In this document: piece by piece, positions 11,501 to 25,300 of the stretch
How the letters are laid out: every line of letters begins with the position of its first letter
Numbering within the stretch: the first letter of the stretch is position 1
Source of the DNA: Cafeteria roenbergensis
Lineage: Eukaryota; Sar; Bigyra; Bicosoecida; Cafeteriaceae
Reading direction: 5' to 3'
DNA length: 64,000 nt
Assembly: GCA_008330645.1 (NCBI GenBank)
Contig: VLTN01000024.1
Coordinates: forward strand, 124,001-188,000
Program-made: the position numbers and the translations under genes
The notes under the pieces: generated by a model
What the model was told of the DNA's origin: nothing
Databases searched by the model: none
What the model saw: only the letters and a program-made list of their open reading frames with translations

Positions 11501-12848
11501 GGTTCGCGCCCGCATGCGGGCCGAGCATGCCGACTTGACGGCGTCAGCCCTGTTCGCAGCAGCCTGTGCCGCCGCTTCGGACGCCACTGCTGCTTCGGCG
11601 CGGGCAGCGGCAGCCTCCTCCTTGGCCTTGCTTGCCTCCGCAGTGGCCTCCCGGAGAAGCGCTTCGGTCCTCTCTAGGCGAGCGGAAGCCTCGCGGCCGA
11701 GCCTCAGCTCCGTGCGCTGGGCCTCGAGGGCGCGCTTGGCACGCTCAGCCGTGTCGTTTGCGGCCTCGAGGTTCGCCTCGAGGGTGCGGAACAGCTCGTC
11801 GGACTGGCGAGCCTTGACTCGCATTGCCGCGCACTCGGCGATGGCCTTCTTGCACCGCTTGTCGATCGCTTCCGTCTCGGTGCGGAGGCTGGCAACCTGA
11901 GCCTGCGCCTTGCGCAACTGCGCTGCCTGCCCCGACTCGCGGGCTTCCGCTGCAGCCAGCTGGGCCTGGAGCGCCGCCACCTGGCTCTGAAGGCCGGGGT
12001 CGGTGCCAGACACCTTTGCTTGCGCTGCCTCGGCACGAGCCATCGCGCGGTGCAGCGCCGCGTGAGTGTCGAGCACCTCCGCACGCATGTCCTCGACCCG
12101 CTCGCGCAGCTCCTTCTCGCTCATTCCAGTGTCGGCGTGGAGCTGCACGAGGTCCAGCTTGGCCTTTTCCTCTGCGGCCTTTGCCTGGCCCGCTTCCGTT
12201 CGCGCCTTGGTGAGGGCAGTCACCAGCTCCGTGTTTTGGTCCTGGAGGCGCCGCGTGGCCGACTCCACGCGGTCCTTCACGACGAACTCCATGCCCTGCG
12301 GCGGCTCGCAAGCGAACCCGAAGCAGGGGGAGGTTGGTATGCGGGCGCGACTTTGCTCGCCAGCGGGCTTGCGCGGTTGCGGTGCCCAGCAATCTGACGC
12401 GCGCCACAACTCGGTGCGGACCAAGCGTTTCTGCCGCGCAGGTGCGCCCGCCCCCGGCCGCTGCGCCGCGCCAGCCACTGAATCAGAGTGCCAGCCCATG
12501 CCGACTGCGCGCCTCCAAGGGCCACGGGTCTGCCCCGCACGCGAAAAGCGGGAGCCAGTTGACTCCAATCGGCGCCAGCCTAACACCCCCCGTTGCGGCC
12601 CACGGTGGGGTCGTTTCAAGCGCTTCCATCTCGACCCGCCGCTTGCTGCACCGTCAGGAGACTGCGCAGCTCGACACCAAGAGCGACCGGGTTGGCTCGG
12701 CGCCTGGGGCTCTCACCTTTGCGGTTCGCGCGAGCTGCTGGCGGAGCGCGGCAACCTGGGCCTTGAGCGAGGCCACGCTCTCGCCCGCCCCCGCCGGGGC
12801 CGGCGACGACGCGCGAGAGTCGCTGCTCCCGAAGAAGGAGGATAGCAT
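8540..12848 (-). CDS. Kinesin-14-type motor with C-terminal extension
   Basis: A microtubule motor encoded by exon 1 at 12717-12848 (44 codons, MLSSFFGSSDSRAS), a 421-nt phase-0 intron (GTGAG donor, CCGCCGCAG acceptor) and exon 2 at 8540-12295; about 1,295 residues. Residues 1-200 form a coiled coil, followed by an acidic stretch and a second coiled coil to about 565. The neck plus first strand (LKGNLRVIARVRP, about 569) is the kinesin-14 pattern with the coil before the motor. Motor motifs are intact: P-loop GQTGAGKTHTM near 674, switch I SSRSH, switch II DLAGSER near 890 and the NKSLSALGDV helix. An Asp/Ala-rich insert sits between the P-loop and the switch I half. After the motor (about 985) there is a tail of some 300 residues, rich in Ser, Arg and Ala, which most kinesin-14 proteins lack. 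Kinesin-14 motors usually walk to the minus end and act in spindles or transport. The subfamily call is good; the cellular role is not known. Confidence 0.9.
10217..10246. repeat. GGCATC hexanucleotide repeat, five units
   Basis: Five perfect copies of GGCATC lie inside the kinesin motor-domain coding region. On the coding (minus) strand they read GATGCC and encode alternating Asp-Ala, extending a surface loop between the P-loop and switch I. In-frame hexamer expansion of this kind is length-variable by slippage and is tolerated because it stays in frame. Confidence 0.85.
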
Positions 12849-13330
12849 TTCCTTGTTCCCACCGCCGCTGACGCAGCTGCGAGTGCTCGGGCGAGACCGT
12901 CTGGCGCCGAGGGGGCGGCCAGGTGTTTGCGCTCCACCGAGCGGCAGAGCCGGCCGCTGCAACCAGCGCCCAGTTGCAGTCTCGCCGCTCGCCGGCCTCG
13001 CATTTCTTGCTCTGGTCCCTGCAGCCTGGCCGCCCTCCTCGCCTCGCAAGCGTGGTCCCTTCCGTGTGTGTTTGCGCGTGCCAAGGGCGGGGGGGCGGGG
13101 GCGCGGGCCTTCGCGAGCGCAAGAGCCTGTGTGGTGCCAGGCGCAAGGCTGCCGGGGCGCCGCATCAGGCGCAAGCACGACCCCTCAGACGGATTGCACG
13201 CATCGAGCAAGCGGGGGAATGCGAGGCGAATCCACGCAAAGCAGACCAACGAGAACACAGGACAAGAATCGCACGGCCAGCTGCGCCGCAGCGTTGCCGA
13301 AACATGGCGAGGCATTGAGTGCCCACGCGC
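12849..13330. other. Intergenic region between dynein and kinesin genes
   Basis: This 482-bp gap separates the dynein stop codon (13331) from the kinesin start codon (12848), which are transcribed in the same direction. It should hold the dynein 3' end and the kinesin promoter. I see no conserved coding frame, no TATA box that I would defend, and no repeat. Confidence 0.45.
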
Positions 13331-16300
13331 TCAGGCGTCCAGTTGGGTCAGCATGGCGACGCCGGCCTTGACCCAGTACTTCTCCGTGTGCTCTGCCGCC
13401 ATGGGCACCCGGCACATCATCACGAAGTTGGTCGAGTGGCCCGTGGTGGAGAGCATGCCCCGGCGCTCGGACGTCTTGTACACCGGGCAGTCGTAAATGT
13501 GAGCCTTGTCGTCGATGTCGGACATCTTGGCCGGGATCATGTGAATCGCGGGCATCTGCTGGTACAGCACCTTGGGCAGGCTGTCGCGGAGCTCCGCTGC
13601 CGCAGTGTCCCAGCGGGCGCCCTCGAGGAAGAGGCCTGAGATGTAGGCGCCGTCGGCCGGGTGGTCGGCAATGGCGCCCTCCTCTGCGGGGGAAAGGACC
13701 CTGAAATCGAACCCCAGCAAGTCGATAGGAATGGTGTGCCTCCGCGCGTAGTTCTGGCGCGTGCCCGTGAGGAACGACTGCGTGAAGAAGAAGCCGCTGA
13801 CCCAAAAGACACGAGGCTTCCCCTCCTGCGTCCACTTCTCCAGGTACGCGAGGCGCTTCACAAAGTCGGAGACCCACGACCCGAGCGGCTTCAGGGACGG
13901 GTAGCTGACCTTGCTCCACATGGCCGGGACCCGCCCCTGCACCATGGCGTTGCCCATCGCCTCGAGGTCGCCGGACATGACCACGAGGCCCTTGATGGCC
14001 ATCTGCACCTCGGCAAGCGAGGCTCGCACCACGCCGAGCAGCCGGTTGAACCGGATGAGCTCCTGCACGAGCACGGTGTTCATCGACTCCTCGAAGCGCA
14101 CCGGGAAGAGGACGGACACCTTCTCGATGTCGTACAGCTCGGGAAGCTTGCCCGCAATGTCCACGGCCAGCTCGGTGAGCGTGGCCTCCCAGCTCTTGCC
14201 GGCGCCGCCTGCGGCGCGCGGCTGCAGCGACAGCGCCGTCGCGAGCATGGCGCTCGTCTCCGCAATGGCGGACGTGATGTCGGCGTTGTCGTGCAGGCCA
14301 AAGACCTCCGGCCCCTCGCTGAACGGCATGGCCTTGATGAAGTCCATGTACGAGTCGATCATGCCGTGCTTGGGGGCGTAGTACTTGCCCGAGGGGCTGA
14401 AGCGGTAGCTGTCCTCGAGGATCTTGGGCGTGTAAAAGTCGGTCAGCATGCACATGAGCAGCCTTCGGTCCTTGTCGTCCGTCACGCGGCCGCCGTAGTT
14501 GCACTCGCCCACGAGGTAGGTGAGCGCGTCGAACGGCACGTCGGTGTAGTCGTCGTCGTCCAGGAAGATGCTGAGCTGCTGCTGGGAGATCTGCAGGTCC
14601 GGCTCGCTAAAGTCGTACGGGATGTTCCACCCCAGCGGGCCGAATCGCCTGCGCTCCCGGACCATGGCGTGGAAGAAGCAGAGGCCGAACAGCAGCTTCT
14701 TGAACGCGCGCGGCTTTCGCTTGCAGCCCTCAAACCACTCGGGGTCGGCTGCCAGCCGGTTGAAGCTGCCGATGAGCGAGGCGCGCATTCCCTTGGGCGG
14801 CTCGATGGTGATCTTGACGCCGTTCTGGAGCACCGAGACGGGGAACTTGGGGTTGGGCATGGCCGTGAGCCACAGCCGGAAGTTTGGCGACGTCGTCTCG
14901 GGGTCGAGCTCCTCGCACAGCCGCTCGAGCGTCGGCATCCACGACTCGGCGAGGTGGCAATTCTGCAGGCAGACCCACACGCCCGTGTCCACGCCCTCGG
15001 AGAGGAAGGACTCCGCGGTAGGGCCCTGCCCCTGGCCGAGGGACACTTGGCGCATGCCCTTGAGCCGGCCCTCGCGCTCCGCCAGGGCCTCCAGCTCCGA
15101 CATGGGGTCGGCGCCGGCGGACAAGACGAAGATGAGCGGCTTGGTGCTGGCCGAGTCGTCGAAGCACTTCTTGAGGTCAAAGGCTGGCGGGTCGATGAAA
15201 CGCCTGCCGAGCTCCGCCTCGACGAAGACCTGCACTGCCTGCACGACCTTGTCGGGGCGCAGGCAGCGGAGCAGGCACATGCGCTGGAACAGCCCGATGG
15301 CGGGCTTGGACGCGAAGAGCTCGCCAAGGCTCGTCCACGGGTCAGCGTCGTCGAAGACCGCCTCGAACGCCGGCAGCTCCGCCTCGACGCGATCGAGCAG
15401 CGCCTTGCCGAACACGGGGAGCTCGGAGAGGGCGGACAGGTCCGCCCACATCTTGGGCGAGAGCCACTCGCGGGCCTGCCCCGCGTTGGGGTTGGGCCGC
15501 GCCACGTCCAGCGTGGTGGACCCCTGCAGGAAGGCCCTGAGCTCCGCCGAGTCGAGGCGGTCGGCCTCGCGGTTGGTGAGGATCTTGAAGCAGAGGAGCA
15601 TGGAGAAGAGGAGCTTGTCCTTCTCGAAGAGCGAGCGGCAGACGTTCTCGTACAGCACAAAGGTGAACGTGTCGTTGAGCGACTGGACGACGGCCTTCAT
15701 GTCCGTGGAGTCGGTGTCGGCCTTGTCGATGGCGAGGAGGAAGAGGTCCGTGAACCACTCGAGGGAGTACTGGTACATGGGGTCCACGCTGGCGAGGTCG
15801 GCGATGCAGAAGAACAGAATGGACGCGCGCTTGGCCACGGGGCGGTACTTGGCGCGGCGGTCGCTGATCTTGGCCTGGTACTTGGCCGCGGCGCGCACCG
15901 CCTCCATGATGGTGTTGGACGTCTTCTTGGACTCGTCCAGGGCGTTGATGAGGGCCTCGTCCTCGAGGATGTCGTCCCCGGCCTCGGCCAGCATCTTGAG
16001 GATCTTGTTCTCGATGGCCTTGAGCTGGCGCTGGTTCTCCGCGTCCTCGAGCACCAGCTCCTCGCGCTTGGCCTCCAGCGCCGCCTCGAGGCGCTTCACC
16101 GTGATGCCCAGCATCTGGTCCCGGAGGCCCTCCTCCGTGGCCATGAAGTTGAGGAGGTTCACCTTGACCACGGTCTCGGGCGGGTAGTGCGGGTTGGCAA
16201 GCTTGGACGTGATGAAGAGCCGGAACTTGGGGTCGTACTCGACCATGCTGTCGCCGAGCTTGATGGCCAGCCCGCCTCCCGTCTTGATCACGGCGCGGGT

Positions 16301-19300
16301 GAGCACGGGCTCGAGCACCGGGTCGATGAACTCCGGCACGTTCTCGAGCAGCACCGGCTGGCCGAACTGGATGGCCGACTCGATCGTGCGGACGAACGTG
16401 CTCGAGTTCTGCTTGACGACCGCGAGACTGTTGTCGGCCTCCATGTTGCGGATCCAGCGGTTGGCTTGGCCCTGCGGGTCGATCATCAGCGGCCAGCGCT
16501 TGGACTTGGACATCATGATGGCATTGTCCACCGAGAAGGAGTCGGAGGGGAGCTTCTTGATGGTCCAGTCGCGGATCTGCACCGGGTCGCCCAGCGTCTC
16601 GGCGAGGCTGAACTCCTCGGCGCAGGGGATGCCGCTGGCCCTGAGGAGGCCCGACCACTTGGAGATGGCGGAGCGCCGGTAGCCGGCCGTGAACGCGCCG
16701 AGGTAGGCGACGAGGCCCGAGGACAGCAAGATGTCGCCAGTGGCGTTCTCGTACGCGGTCTGGAGGCGCGCGGAGCTCTCGCGCCAGCGCGCGGCCTCAC
16801 CCCCCAGGCCGTCGAGGAGCTGGTGCGCCCGCTTCAGCTGCTTCTCGCACTGGTCGGCGCGGTTCTCGAGGGCCTCCTTCTTGTCCAGGTTGGCCTGCAG
16901 TTCCGCCTCGAGGGAGGCAACGCGGTCCTCCACGGCCTTGAGCTCTGCCAGCTTGGACTGCAGCATCTCGTTGGCCTCGGCGGCGTCCTGCTCGGCCTTG
17001 GCGAGGGCCTTTCGCTTGGGCTCCACCACCTTGGCGATGCGGTCGTAGTCGCGCATGCCGCGCACCCAGCGGCAGAGGCCTTCGCAGGCGGACGAGGCCT
17101 TGGCCACGACCTCGGGCTGGAAGTTGGGGTCCTTGTAGTAGGGCTCGACCAGCTCGATGACCGACGGCGGGATGTTGTCCCGGTCGAAGCCCTGCAGGGC
17201 CTTGAGGAACCCGATGTCGCCGAGCAGCTCCTTCTTGGCGGGCTCCCAGTAGTCGTTGACCTTGCCCGGCCCGTCGGGGTTCTTGACCTTCTTGGGCTTG
17301 ACCCCCATCATGATGCAAACGGCCTCCATGGTGAGCTTCACGCCCTGCGAGGGGGTGGACAGCTTCTTCACCACGGCGATGTCGCCCTTGGTGATGGTGT
17401 TCAGCGCGGCCTCGGCGCCCGCCAGGATGGGCTCCGCCTCCGCCAGGTCCGCCTGGCACTCGGCCTTGAGCGCGTTGGCCTCCTTGGCTTGCGCCTCGAC
17501 CACGGTCTTGTCCTTGGCGACCGCCGTGGCCATGGTGGACGCCTCTGCCTTGGACTTGTTGACGACCAGCAGCTTGGCCTCCGTCTCCCTGGACGCCACC
17601 TCGAGCTGCGGCTGGAGCTCCGTGAGGTCCTTCTGCATCTGCCCCACCATGGACTCCGTGGCCGCGAGCTTCTTGAGGCCTTCGTCGTAGCGGAACTTGT
17701 TCTCCAGGATCTCGTCGCGCTTGGCCCCAATGAGGTCCTTGAACGTGTTGATCAGCTCCAGGTACGACGTGGGCGTGACGTAGTAGTGGCGGCGGAGCTC
17801 TGCCAGGTACTGGTCCGAGAGCTCCGACGTGGTCAGCTGCATCGCCACGCACGTGTCGATGACGCCAGCGCGGGTGGCGTCGTTCATCTCGACCGACTCG
17901 AGGAACTGGGAGGCCACGGAGCGGAGCGCCTCTCCGGGCCACGCGGTGAACCAGTCGATGGTGCAGCAGTTGACCAGGGAGGGGAACATGCGCAGCCGGC
18001 GGCGGAACGCTTCGCCGATGGGGCTGAAGCACAGGACGATGTGAAGGTTCTGGCGGCAGCGGTCCACGAAGAAGGAGAAAACCTCCTGCGGCGTGGAGAG
18101 CGAGAGCTTGAGCTTGCGGGCGGCCTTGGCGCAGTCCTCCTGGATCATGGCCCGCTCGTCCGACTCCCACAGGTTGGGAACCTCGCCGTTGTTGAGGATG
18201 TTGTTGATGTCCTCGATGAACGACTCGTTGACCACCTGCGTGTCGGAGAAGAGGAACACCGTCGGCTTGCCGTCCTTGCCCGCCTGCATGAGCACGCGCT
18301 TGAGGTCGTCGCGCCACTCGGTCATGTTGTAGCTCTTGCTGATCTCGATCTCGAACAGCTTCATCTCCGCGGCGGCCACGGCGAGAGTGGTGAGGCTCTT
18401 TCGGCCAGACCCTCCCACGCCCACGAGCAGCGCGTTGCCGAGCGGCAGGTTGATGATGCGGCTGATGCGCGCCACGTGCTCGATCGCGTTCATGAAGAGC
18501 ACCAGGTCCATTCGCTTGCCGCCGGGCATGGAGTTGAAGTCCGCAAGGTACGCCTCCATGACCTTGATCAGCGCCGCGGGGTCGGCGCACTCCTCGTAGT
18601 GCCGCGTCTTGGCGTTCATGAAGTTGCCAAAGACGATGTGCTCGTTGGGCCCGCGCACGTCCGGCGAGGCCCAGTCCTTCCGGAAGTGCTTCCGCACCAG
18701 CTCGGCGAGCGTGTCCTGGAACACCTGGCGGTCTGGGTCCGTCGTGAGCCGGTCGTGGAAGACGCGCTCGCACTCGTGCGCCCACAGCCGCACCATGGAC
18801 CCGTCGTCGGAGACCACGTCCGGGTGCGTCTGGTTGATGCCCTGGAAGACCTTGGAGAGGTCGCGGAGGTTGAACGTGTAGTGCGACTTGGTGGGCGTGG
18901 GGAGGAGCTTGGAGGAGATGGTGTCGTACATGTCGAGCGTGGCGGCGACGAGGCTCTTGGACATGGCCTTGACCGAGGTGGGGAACGCCCCGAGGCTCCA
19001 GGCCGTGATGGTGATGAAGATGCGGGTGAGCTCCTCGTCCGCGAACGGGGTGAAGCCCAGCACGTTGAAGTGCCGCACGTAGCGCTGGGTGATGCGAGTG
19101 CGGCCGCCGCCCGGCGGGCCCATCGCCGCCACGAACTGGATGTCGATGAGGCTCATGAAGGACTGCTCCTTGTCGGCGCGGTCGTACCAGCCGCCGTGGT
19201 CCATCCACTGCCGCAGCAGCTCGATGGGGGGCTGCGCACCGTACTCCTCCTTGGCCGGCATGTTGAGGTCGTCGACGAAGATAACGTACCGAGTGCCGAG

Positions 19301-22300
19301 GGGCGGGCCGTAGACCCCCTTGCGGCGCCTGTTCATCTTCCCGTCGATGATATCCTGGGTCTGGTTCGCACTGGTCTGGGCGGAGAAGTTCAGGACCATG
19401 GGCGCAAAGCCCTCCGGCATGCGCTCGAACAGCTTGGCGAGGATCTGCACTGACTTGCCCGTGCCCGTGTCGCCCACCGCCAGCACGTGGTGGTGGTGGG
19501 TGATGAGGAGCTCCATGATCCACTCGTTCCGCACCGTGTCCAGCGTGGGGACCATGATGGAGTTGAAGCTTGCGCCCTCGGGCACCGCAAACGTCGGCAC
19601 CCCCGCCATCCAGTCCCGCCAGGCGGCCTTGTCCGTCGAGACGACAAAGTCGAACACGGTCTTGTCGCCGCCCGAGGGCACCGCCGACACGGACTTGCGG
19701 GGGGTCCCCTCCTTCACCGGCTCCTGCAGCCACCGCCCCGCGCGGCGCTCGACCAGCTGGGCGGGGGAGAGGTCCTCCTGTCCGGCAATGGGCTTGGCCT
19801 CGTCGGCAGGGTCCACGCAGTCGAACTCGCGCACGTCGCCCTCGCCCGCGCGCATGGCGTGGCCGCCCTCCACCAGGTGCGCGTCGTACAGCGGGTTCTT
19901 CACGCGGAAGTCCTCGAACACGGGGTGGCCCTCCGCCTCGCCGCCCAGCAGAGCGCGGAAGAAGACGTCGAACTGCTTGCGCCCCTTGGAGTCCGTCACG
20001 CTGCCGATGCACCACGTGGCGGACATGATGAAGAGGGCCTCCACCACCTTGGAGTGGTCCTTGGCAGCGGGCACCGAGTCGGGGAGCTTGGACTTGAAGG
20101 GCGCGTCGAGCACGGCGTCGAGCATGTTCACCATGGAGGCGACCAGCTCGATGTTGGTCACGGGGGTCAGCTGCTTGGGCCCGTTCTGGATGAAGTGAAG
20201 CAGGGGCGGAACGGCCCACTCGAACAGGGCGGCAATGTGCTCCCTGAGCCCGGCGAGCGGCTCCTCGGTGAGGGTCGCGAGCCAGGACTGCACCGTCGGG
20301 CGCCACCCCATGCGCTTGGGCTCCATGAACACCATCCCCACGCGCGACACGGTGGCGGGGGAGGCCTCCTTCAGGTCCTCCGCCTCGAACATCATGGTCA
20401 TGAGCCCGCTCATCTTGATCACGTCTCCGCTGGTGAGGCAGAGCTTCTTGTTGTCGTCCAGCACCGTGTTCATGTCCTCGATCCAGACGGCGTCCACGGG
20501 CCCGTCGAAGAGGATCCAGTGCCGGTCGGTGCCCTCGTCCTTGGAGGTGTTCTTGAAAATGACCGCCAGCACGCCGTCAGTCCAGTCCTGGGTGTTGACG
20601 TCGGTGTAGCCGTAGAGCTGCGACTGCTTGATGCTCTTGGGGTTGATGGTGTGCACCTGCACCGTCGTGTACTCGGGGTTGCGCCGGAGGCGGCCGAACG
20701 ACTCGGCGAGCGTGTGAATGACGCGCGTCTTGCCGGAGCCGGTGCCTCCCACCACCATGAGCCCGTGGCGCACCGCCACCGTCTCGCGCAGCTGCACCAC
20801 GGAGCGCACGAACTCGTCCTTTGGCTGCAGGTTCTTGTCGCGGCAAGACTGCCTGATGGCGCGAAGCAGCGTGCGGTAGTCGGGCTCCGGGAGCTCGGCC
20901 CCCGGGAACAGGTCGCGCGTGATGCCGCGGAAGAGCGGCAGGTCGTTGGTCGTGAACTTTGGAAGGTTGACGTCGTTGATCGCCGACAGGACGATGAGGT
21001 CCTCCGACCACGAGTCGCCCAGCTGCTGCCGGAGGTTGCCCGCGCGCACGAGGATGGAGAAGACGGCGCGCATGCCGTAGTCGTAGTGCTTCTGCGAGGA
21101 GAGCTGCTCGGAGGAGAGGCGGAGCACCTGCGTGATCTTCTTGGCCATGGAGCGGGCCTGCTCGAAGCCGAAGCTGAAGAGCTTGATCTCGGCGATGAGG
21201 GCGTAGTCGGGCACCATCATGGCGCAGGGCCGGTAGAGCGCCTTGAGGTTGTCGGGCAGCTCGGAGCGGCCGGCGTAGCCGGGGTTCATCGTGATGAAGC
21301 TGTTGGCGTCGGGGTTGAGGCGGAGCTTCGTGCCCCAGAAGTCAAACGTCTTGAGCCGCTGGCGCTTGGCGCTCACGATGAGCTGCACCTGCTGCGCCAC
21401 CACAGAGAGCACCTCGAGGCTGATGCGGTTGAACTCGTCGAAGCAGGCCCAGGCGCCCGCGGCGGCGAGGCCCTTGAAGAACTTGGCCATGTCCTCCACG
21501 CGCAGCTGGTCGGAGCAGTTGTACACCACGCAGAAGATGGCCACGGCCTTGGCGAGGTCCTTGGTCGTTTCCGTCTTGCCGGTGCCCGCGGGGCCCGCGG
21601 GGGCGCCTCCGTAGTTGAGCGCAACGGCGCCGATGAGCGTGCGGTAGCAGCGGTCGGTGAGCGGGGTGATGACGAGCCGCGACGAGTTGCCGAGGTACTC
21701 GTACCCGTACATCTTGGAGGAGTTGATGATGCGCGGGACGAGGTTCATCGGGTCCTTGCCGTAGCGGTCGTACTCGTCCGCCTGCTCGATCCAGTAGTAC
21801 CGCAGCTGCGCCATCCAGTCGAAGTCCGACACCTCCTTGACGCCGTTGCGCACCATGTCGTGCACCACGTCCCGGGCGTGCACGTCGATCACCGTGAGCG
21901 CCCCCAGAAGCACCCGCTGGCTCTTGTTCAGGTCGCCGCGCACCTTTTGGACGATGTCCATCAGCTGGGAGTCAAGCTTCCGCTCGTACTCGGCCAGGCC
22001 GGCGTTGCCCCCCCTGCGCATGGCCTCCTCCACCTCGGTGGTCCAGTACAGCTGGCTGATGTTCAGCACCGCCTGGGCGGGGTGGCTGAGCACCCAGTCC
22101 ACGCGCGAGCGCTTCGGGTAGTCGTCGATTGACAGCTTGACAAAGCGCTTCACCGACAGGCGCATCGACTGCAGAAGCTTCTCGAGCCAGACCTCGACGT
22201 TGCCCTTGTTGGCGGGCGCGTTCGGGTCGATGAACTCGACGAGGTCGACCCGCTCCCCGTCGTCGGACATGATCCGGATGATGGTGAGGTCCTCGGGCGC

Positions 22301-25300
22301 GCCGCCGTCCTCGTCGCGGCGGAACGCAATCTTGGAGAGCCCTTCGAAGCACTTGGAGAGGTGCTTCTGCACGCGGGTCGGGTCCTTGGTCTGGGAGAGG
22401 ATCTCGAGGAGCCCGTCGTTGGCCAGGAAGAAGAAGCGCGGGAAGTAGAGCCGCTTCACCTCGAGGTAGTCCGCAAGGTGCTTGGTGATGTGGTCCAGCG
22501 CCTCGTTGCTCTTGCGGAACCCGGGGAGGAGGCCCTCCCGCCCCGCCGCGGACAGCACGCGGTCGTCCTCGGCCGCCGCCGCGAGCGCCTTGCGGTACAC
22601 GACGTCGACCTTGTCGAAGCGCCTGGACTCGGCGGGCATCTGGCGCTTGATGTCGTCCGAGGAGAAGATGGGGGCGAGGTACATCCAGGTGCGCTGCACG
22701 CGCAGCCACTCGTCGAGGAGGTTCTGGACGTGGACGAGCTTGCGCTCCCAGTCCTTGCACTTGGTCTTGATGTTGACGATGTAGGGCGAGCCGAGCATCG
22801 ACTGCGTCTTGACCAGGTGGTCGTCCAGCAGCGTCATGATGTCGTCCGTGCCGCCGATGACGTACGTGCCCGTCTCCTTGTACGCCTTCACCTCGAAGCG
22901 AGCCTCGCGCCACTCCTCCACCATGGCGTCGAGGGCCTTGTCGAGGTTGTGCTCCTTCACGGCCACCGTGGCCACCTCCTCCACCACCTCGAGGTCGTCC
23001 AGGATGCCCAGGTCGAGCAGCTCCTGAAGCGTGAGCGTCTCGGAGAGCACGATGTCCTTGCCAGTGCGGGTGGCCAGGTCCGCCCAGTGGTAGCTCTTGA
23101 GCGCCCCGGAGGCCAGGTTGGAGATGACTGGAAGGCTCTTGCGGAACTCCGTCGTTTGCGCGTTGAGGTGCGACGCGACGCGGGAGGGCCCCGGGTAGGC
23201 CTCTTCGAAGTCGCGAACAAACTTTTTGGTCAGCATCAGCCAGTCGTTCACCCTGTCCTCCACAGTGCGCGCCTCGAGGTCGATGAAGGAGCCCGTGAGC
23301 CAGACGCTGCGGCTGCCGGCAAAGTCGTTGAGGCCGTTCCAGAGGCGCAGGAAGGGCTCGAACGAGTCCTTGATCTCCTCGATGCCGTCAAAGTTGGTGC
23401 GCGGGAAGCCGAACAGCTGCTCGCGGCGGTTGAAGTCGCTCGCCTGCTCCATGGCGTCGTGGATGGCGCCCTCGAGCGCCGTGGCAATGTCCACCACCTT
23501 GATCACCTCGTCGATGTTCTCAAAGGCCTTGAAGTCCTTGACGCGCTCCTCGAGGGCCTGCACGTGCTTCTCGAACTCGGCCCGCTCGCCCTCCAGGACG
23601 GCCGTCATGCGCTCCCGCTCCTGGTCCAGGAAGTAGAGGGACTCCTCCGTGGCCATGGCGAGCTTGGTGGGCCACTCCTTAAGCGCCCAGAAGGCGTGCA
23701 CGTCGGCCTTGGGCGCGGAGAAGCCGAAGCCCGCGCCCATCCGCTCCAGCCGGGCGTGAATGGAGTCGGTTGCCTCCCCGAGGCGCGCCACCGTGGCCTT
23801 GCTCTCCTTGATGAACTCCTTGAGCGCGACCAGCTCCGCCTCGTCGCGGGGCGCCTGGCGGACCCGGTCGAGGAGCGCGCTGAAGCCGTCGTCCACGTCG
23901 TAGCCGTCCTCCCGCATGCGGTCCAGCATCTGGGTCATGATGGCGTCCCGCACGGCGCGGGCCTTGGTGGCCAGGCGCTCGCGAAGCTCCCCGCACGACA
24001 GGCGCACCAGCCCCAGGTCCTCCTGGGCCAGACACAGGCGCTCCACCTCGGCCGCCGCCAGGTGGAACCGCTCGAGCTCCATGAAGCAGCGCTCGTGCGA
24101 GGGCGGAACCGGGTCGATGTCCAACTGCTCCTCCATGGTGGGCTGGTGCCCGCGACCGCGGCGGCCGTCCTGCTCGCTGGCGCTGTCCTCGCCGTCGGAA
24201 CCGCCGTCGTCGGACTCGCCGTCGTCATCCTCGCCGCGCTTGCGCCGGCGCGCCTGCTGCTCGGCCTCCAGCTTGGCCCGGAGACGGCCTCGCTCCTCCT
24301 CCAGGGTGATCTTCCCCGCCAAGAAGGCGATGCCGTAGCCGCGAGCGTCGATGCTGAGGAGCCACGCGTACTCGTCAAAGCGGCGCTCCAGCTCCAGCGA
24401 GGCCTCTAGCTCCCACCGCAGCAGCTGCCGGACCGTGCGGCGCGTCGAAGACAGCGTGGCATCGACATCCGCCGTGGTGGGGTCGTTCACGGCGATGTTC
24501 AGCAGCGGCAGGGGGGCCTCTGGCAGAGCCAGGATGGCCATGCAGCGCTGCTCGATCGTCTTGACCTCGCGCACCTTGGCGATCATGACCGCCAGGGCGT
24601 TGAGGAAGACTCGGTAAATGCTCTCCGGGCTGGGGTGCAGGGCCACGCGGTAGCGCCGCGCCGGCTTGGCCTCGCTCACCCGCTCGAGGCAGGCCTTGAC
24701 CGCGGCGCGCGCGCCCTCGAGCAGCTCGGGCTGGTCCCCGGCCTTGTCGAGGCGGGCTTCCTCGGCCTCTGCGTCCGCCAACGCGGCGGCGGCTGCCGTT
24801 GCCTCCGCGATGTCAGCTGCCGTCGGCACGGGGGACGGGCTGGCGATGACCGGCTCCGCCTTCGCGGCAGCCGGGCCGCCGGCAGTGCCGCCGCGGGATG
24901 CTGCCCGAGAGTGCCCCCGCGCCGAGGAGGCGCCCGCGGGGCCATGCGGCAGCTGGCGGTGCTGGTGGGAGCGCGCCTCGAAGGAGACGGCGGCAGCGTC
25001 CTCGGCGGCGGGCGAGGGCTGGGGGGCCTCCTCCACGGCGTGCACCGCCTGGAGACGGACGCCGAAGAGCGGGGTCACGGACGCCTCCCTGTCCTCAAAG
25101 GCGGACGGAGCGGACGCGGAGAAGGGCGCGGACGGCCGGTCACCGGGGTGCTGGCCGGCGGAGGGGGAGTGAGGGCGGGCCCCAGAGGCCACGAGCACGG
25201 CCGTGGCGGCCTCCGCAGCAGCGGCCAGGGCATGCTCCCTGCGCTGCTGGCGGCGCTGGGCCGCGGCCGCCTGCGCCGCCTCGCGCTCTGCTGCTGCCTG

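Noticed and set aside
13661-19453. A 1,930-codon open frame on the plus strand
   Set aside because: It is antisense to the dynein gene. With nearly all third positions G or C, one antisense frame rarely meets a stop. The translated product is low in structure and has no domain, whereas the minus strand has a complete dynein.
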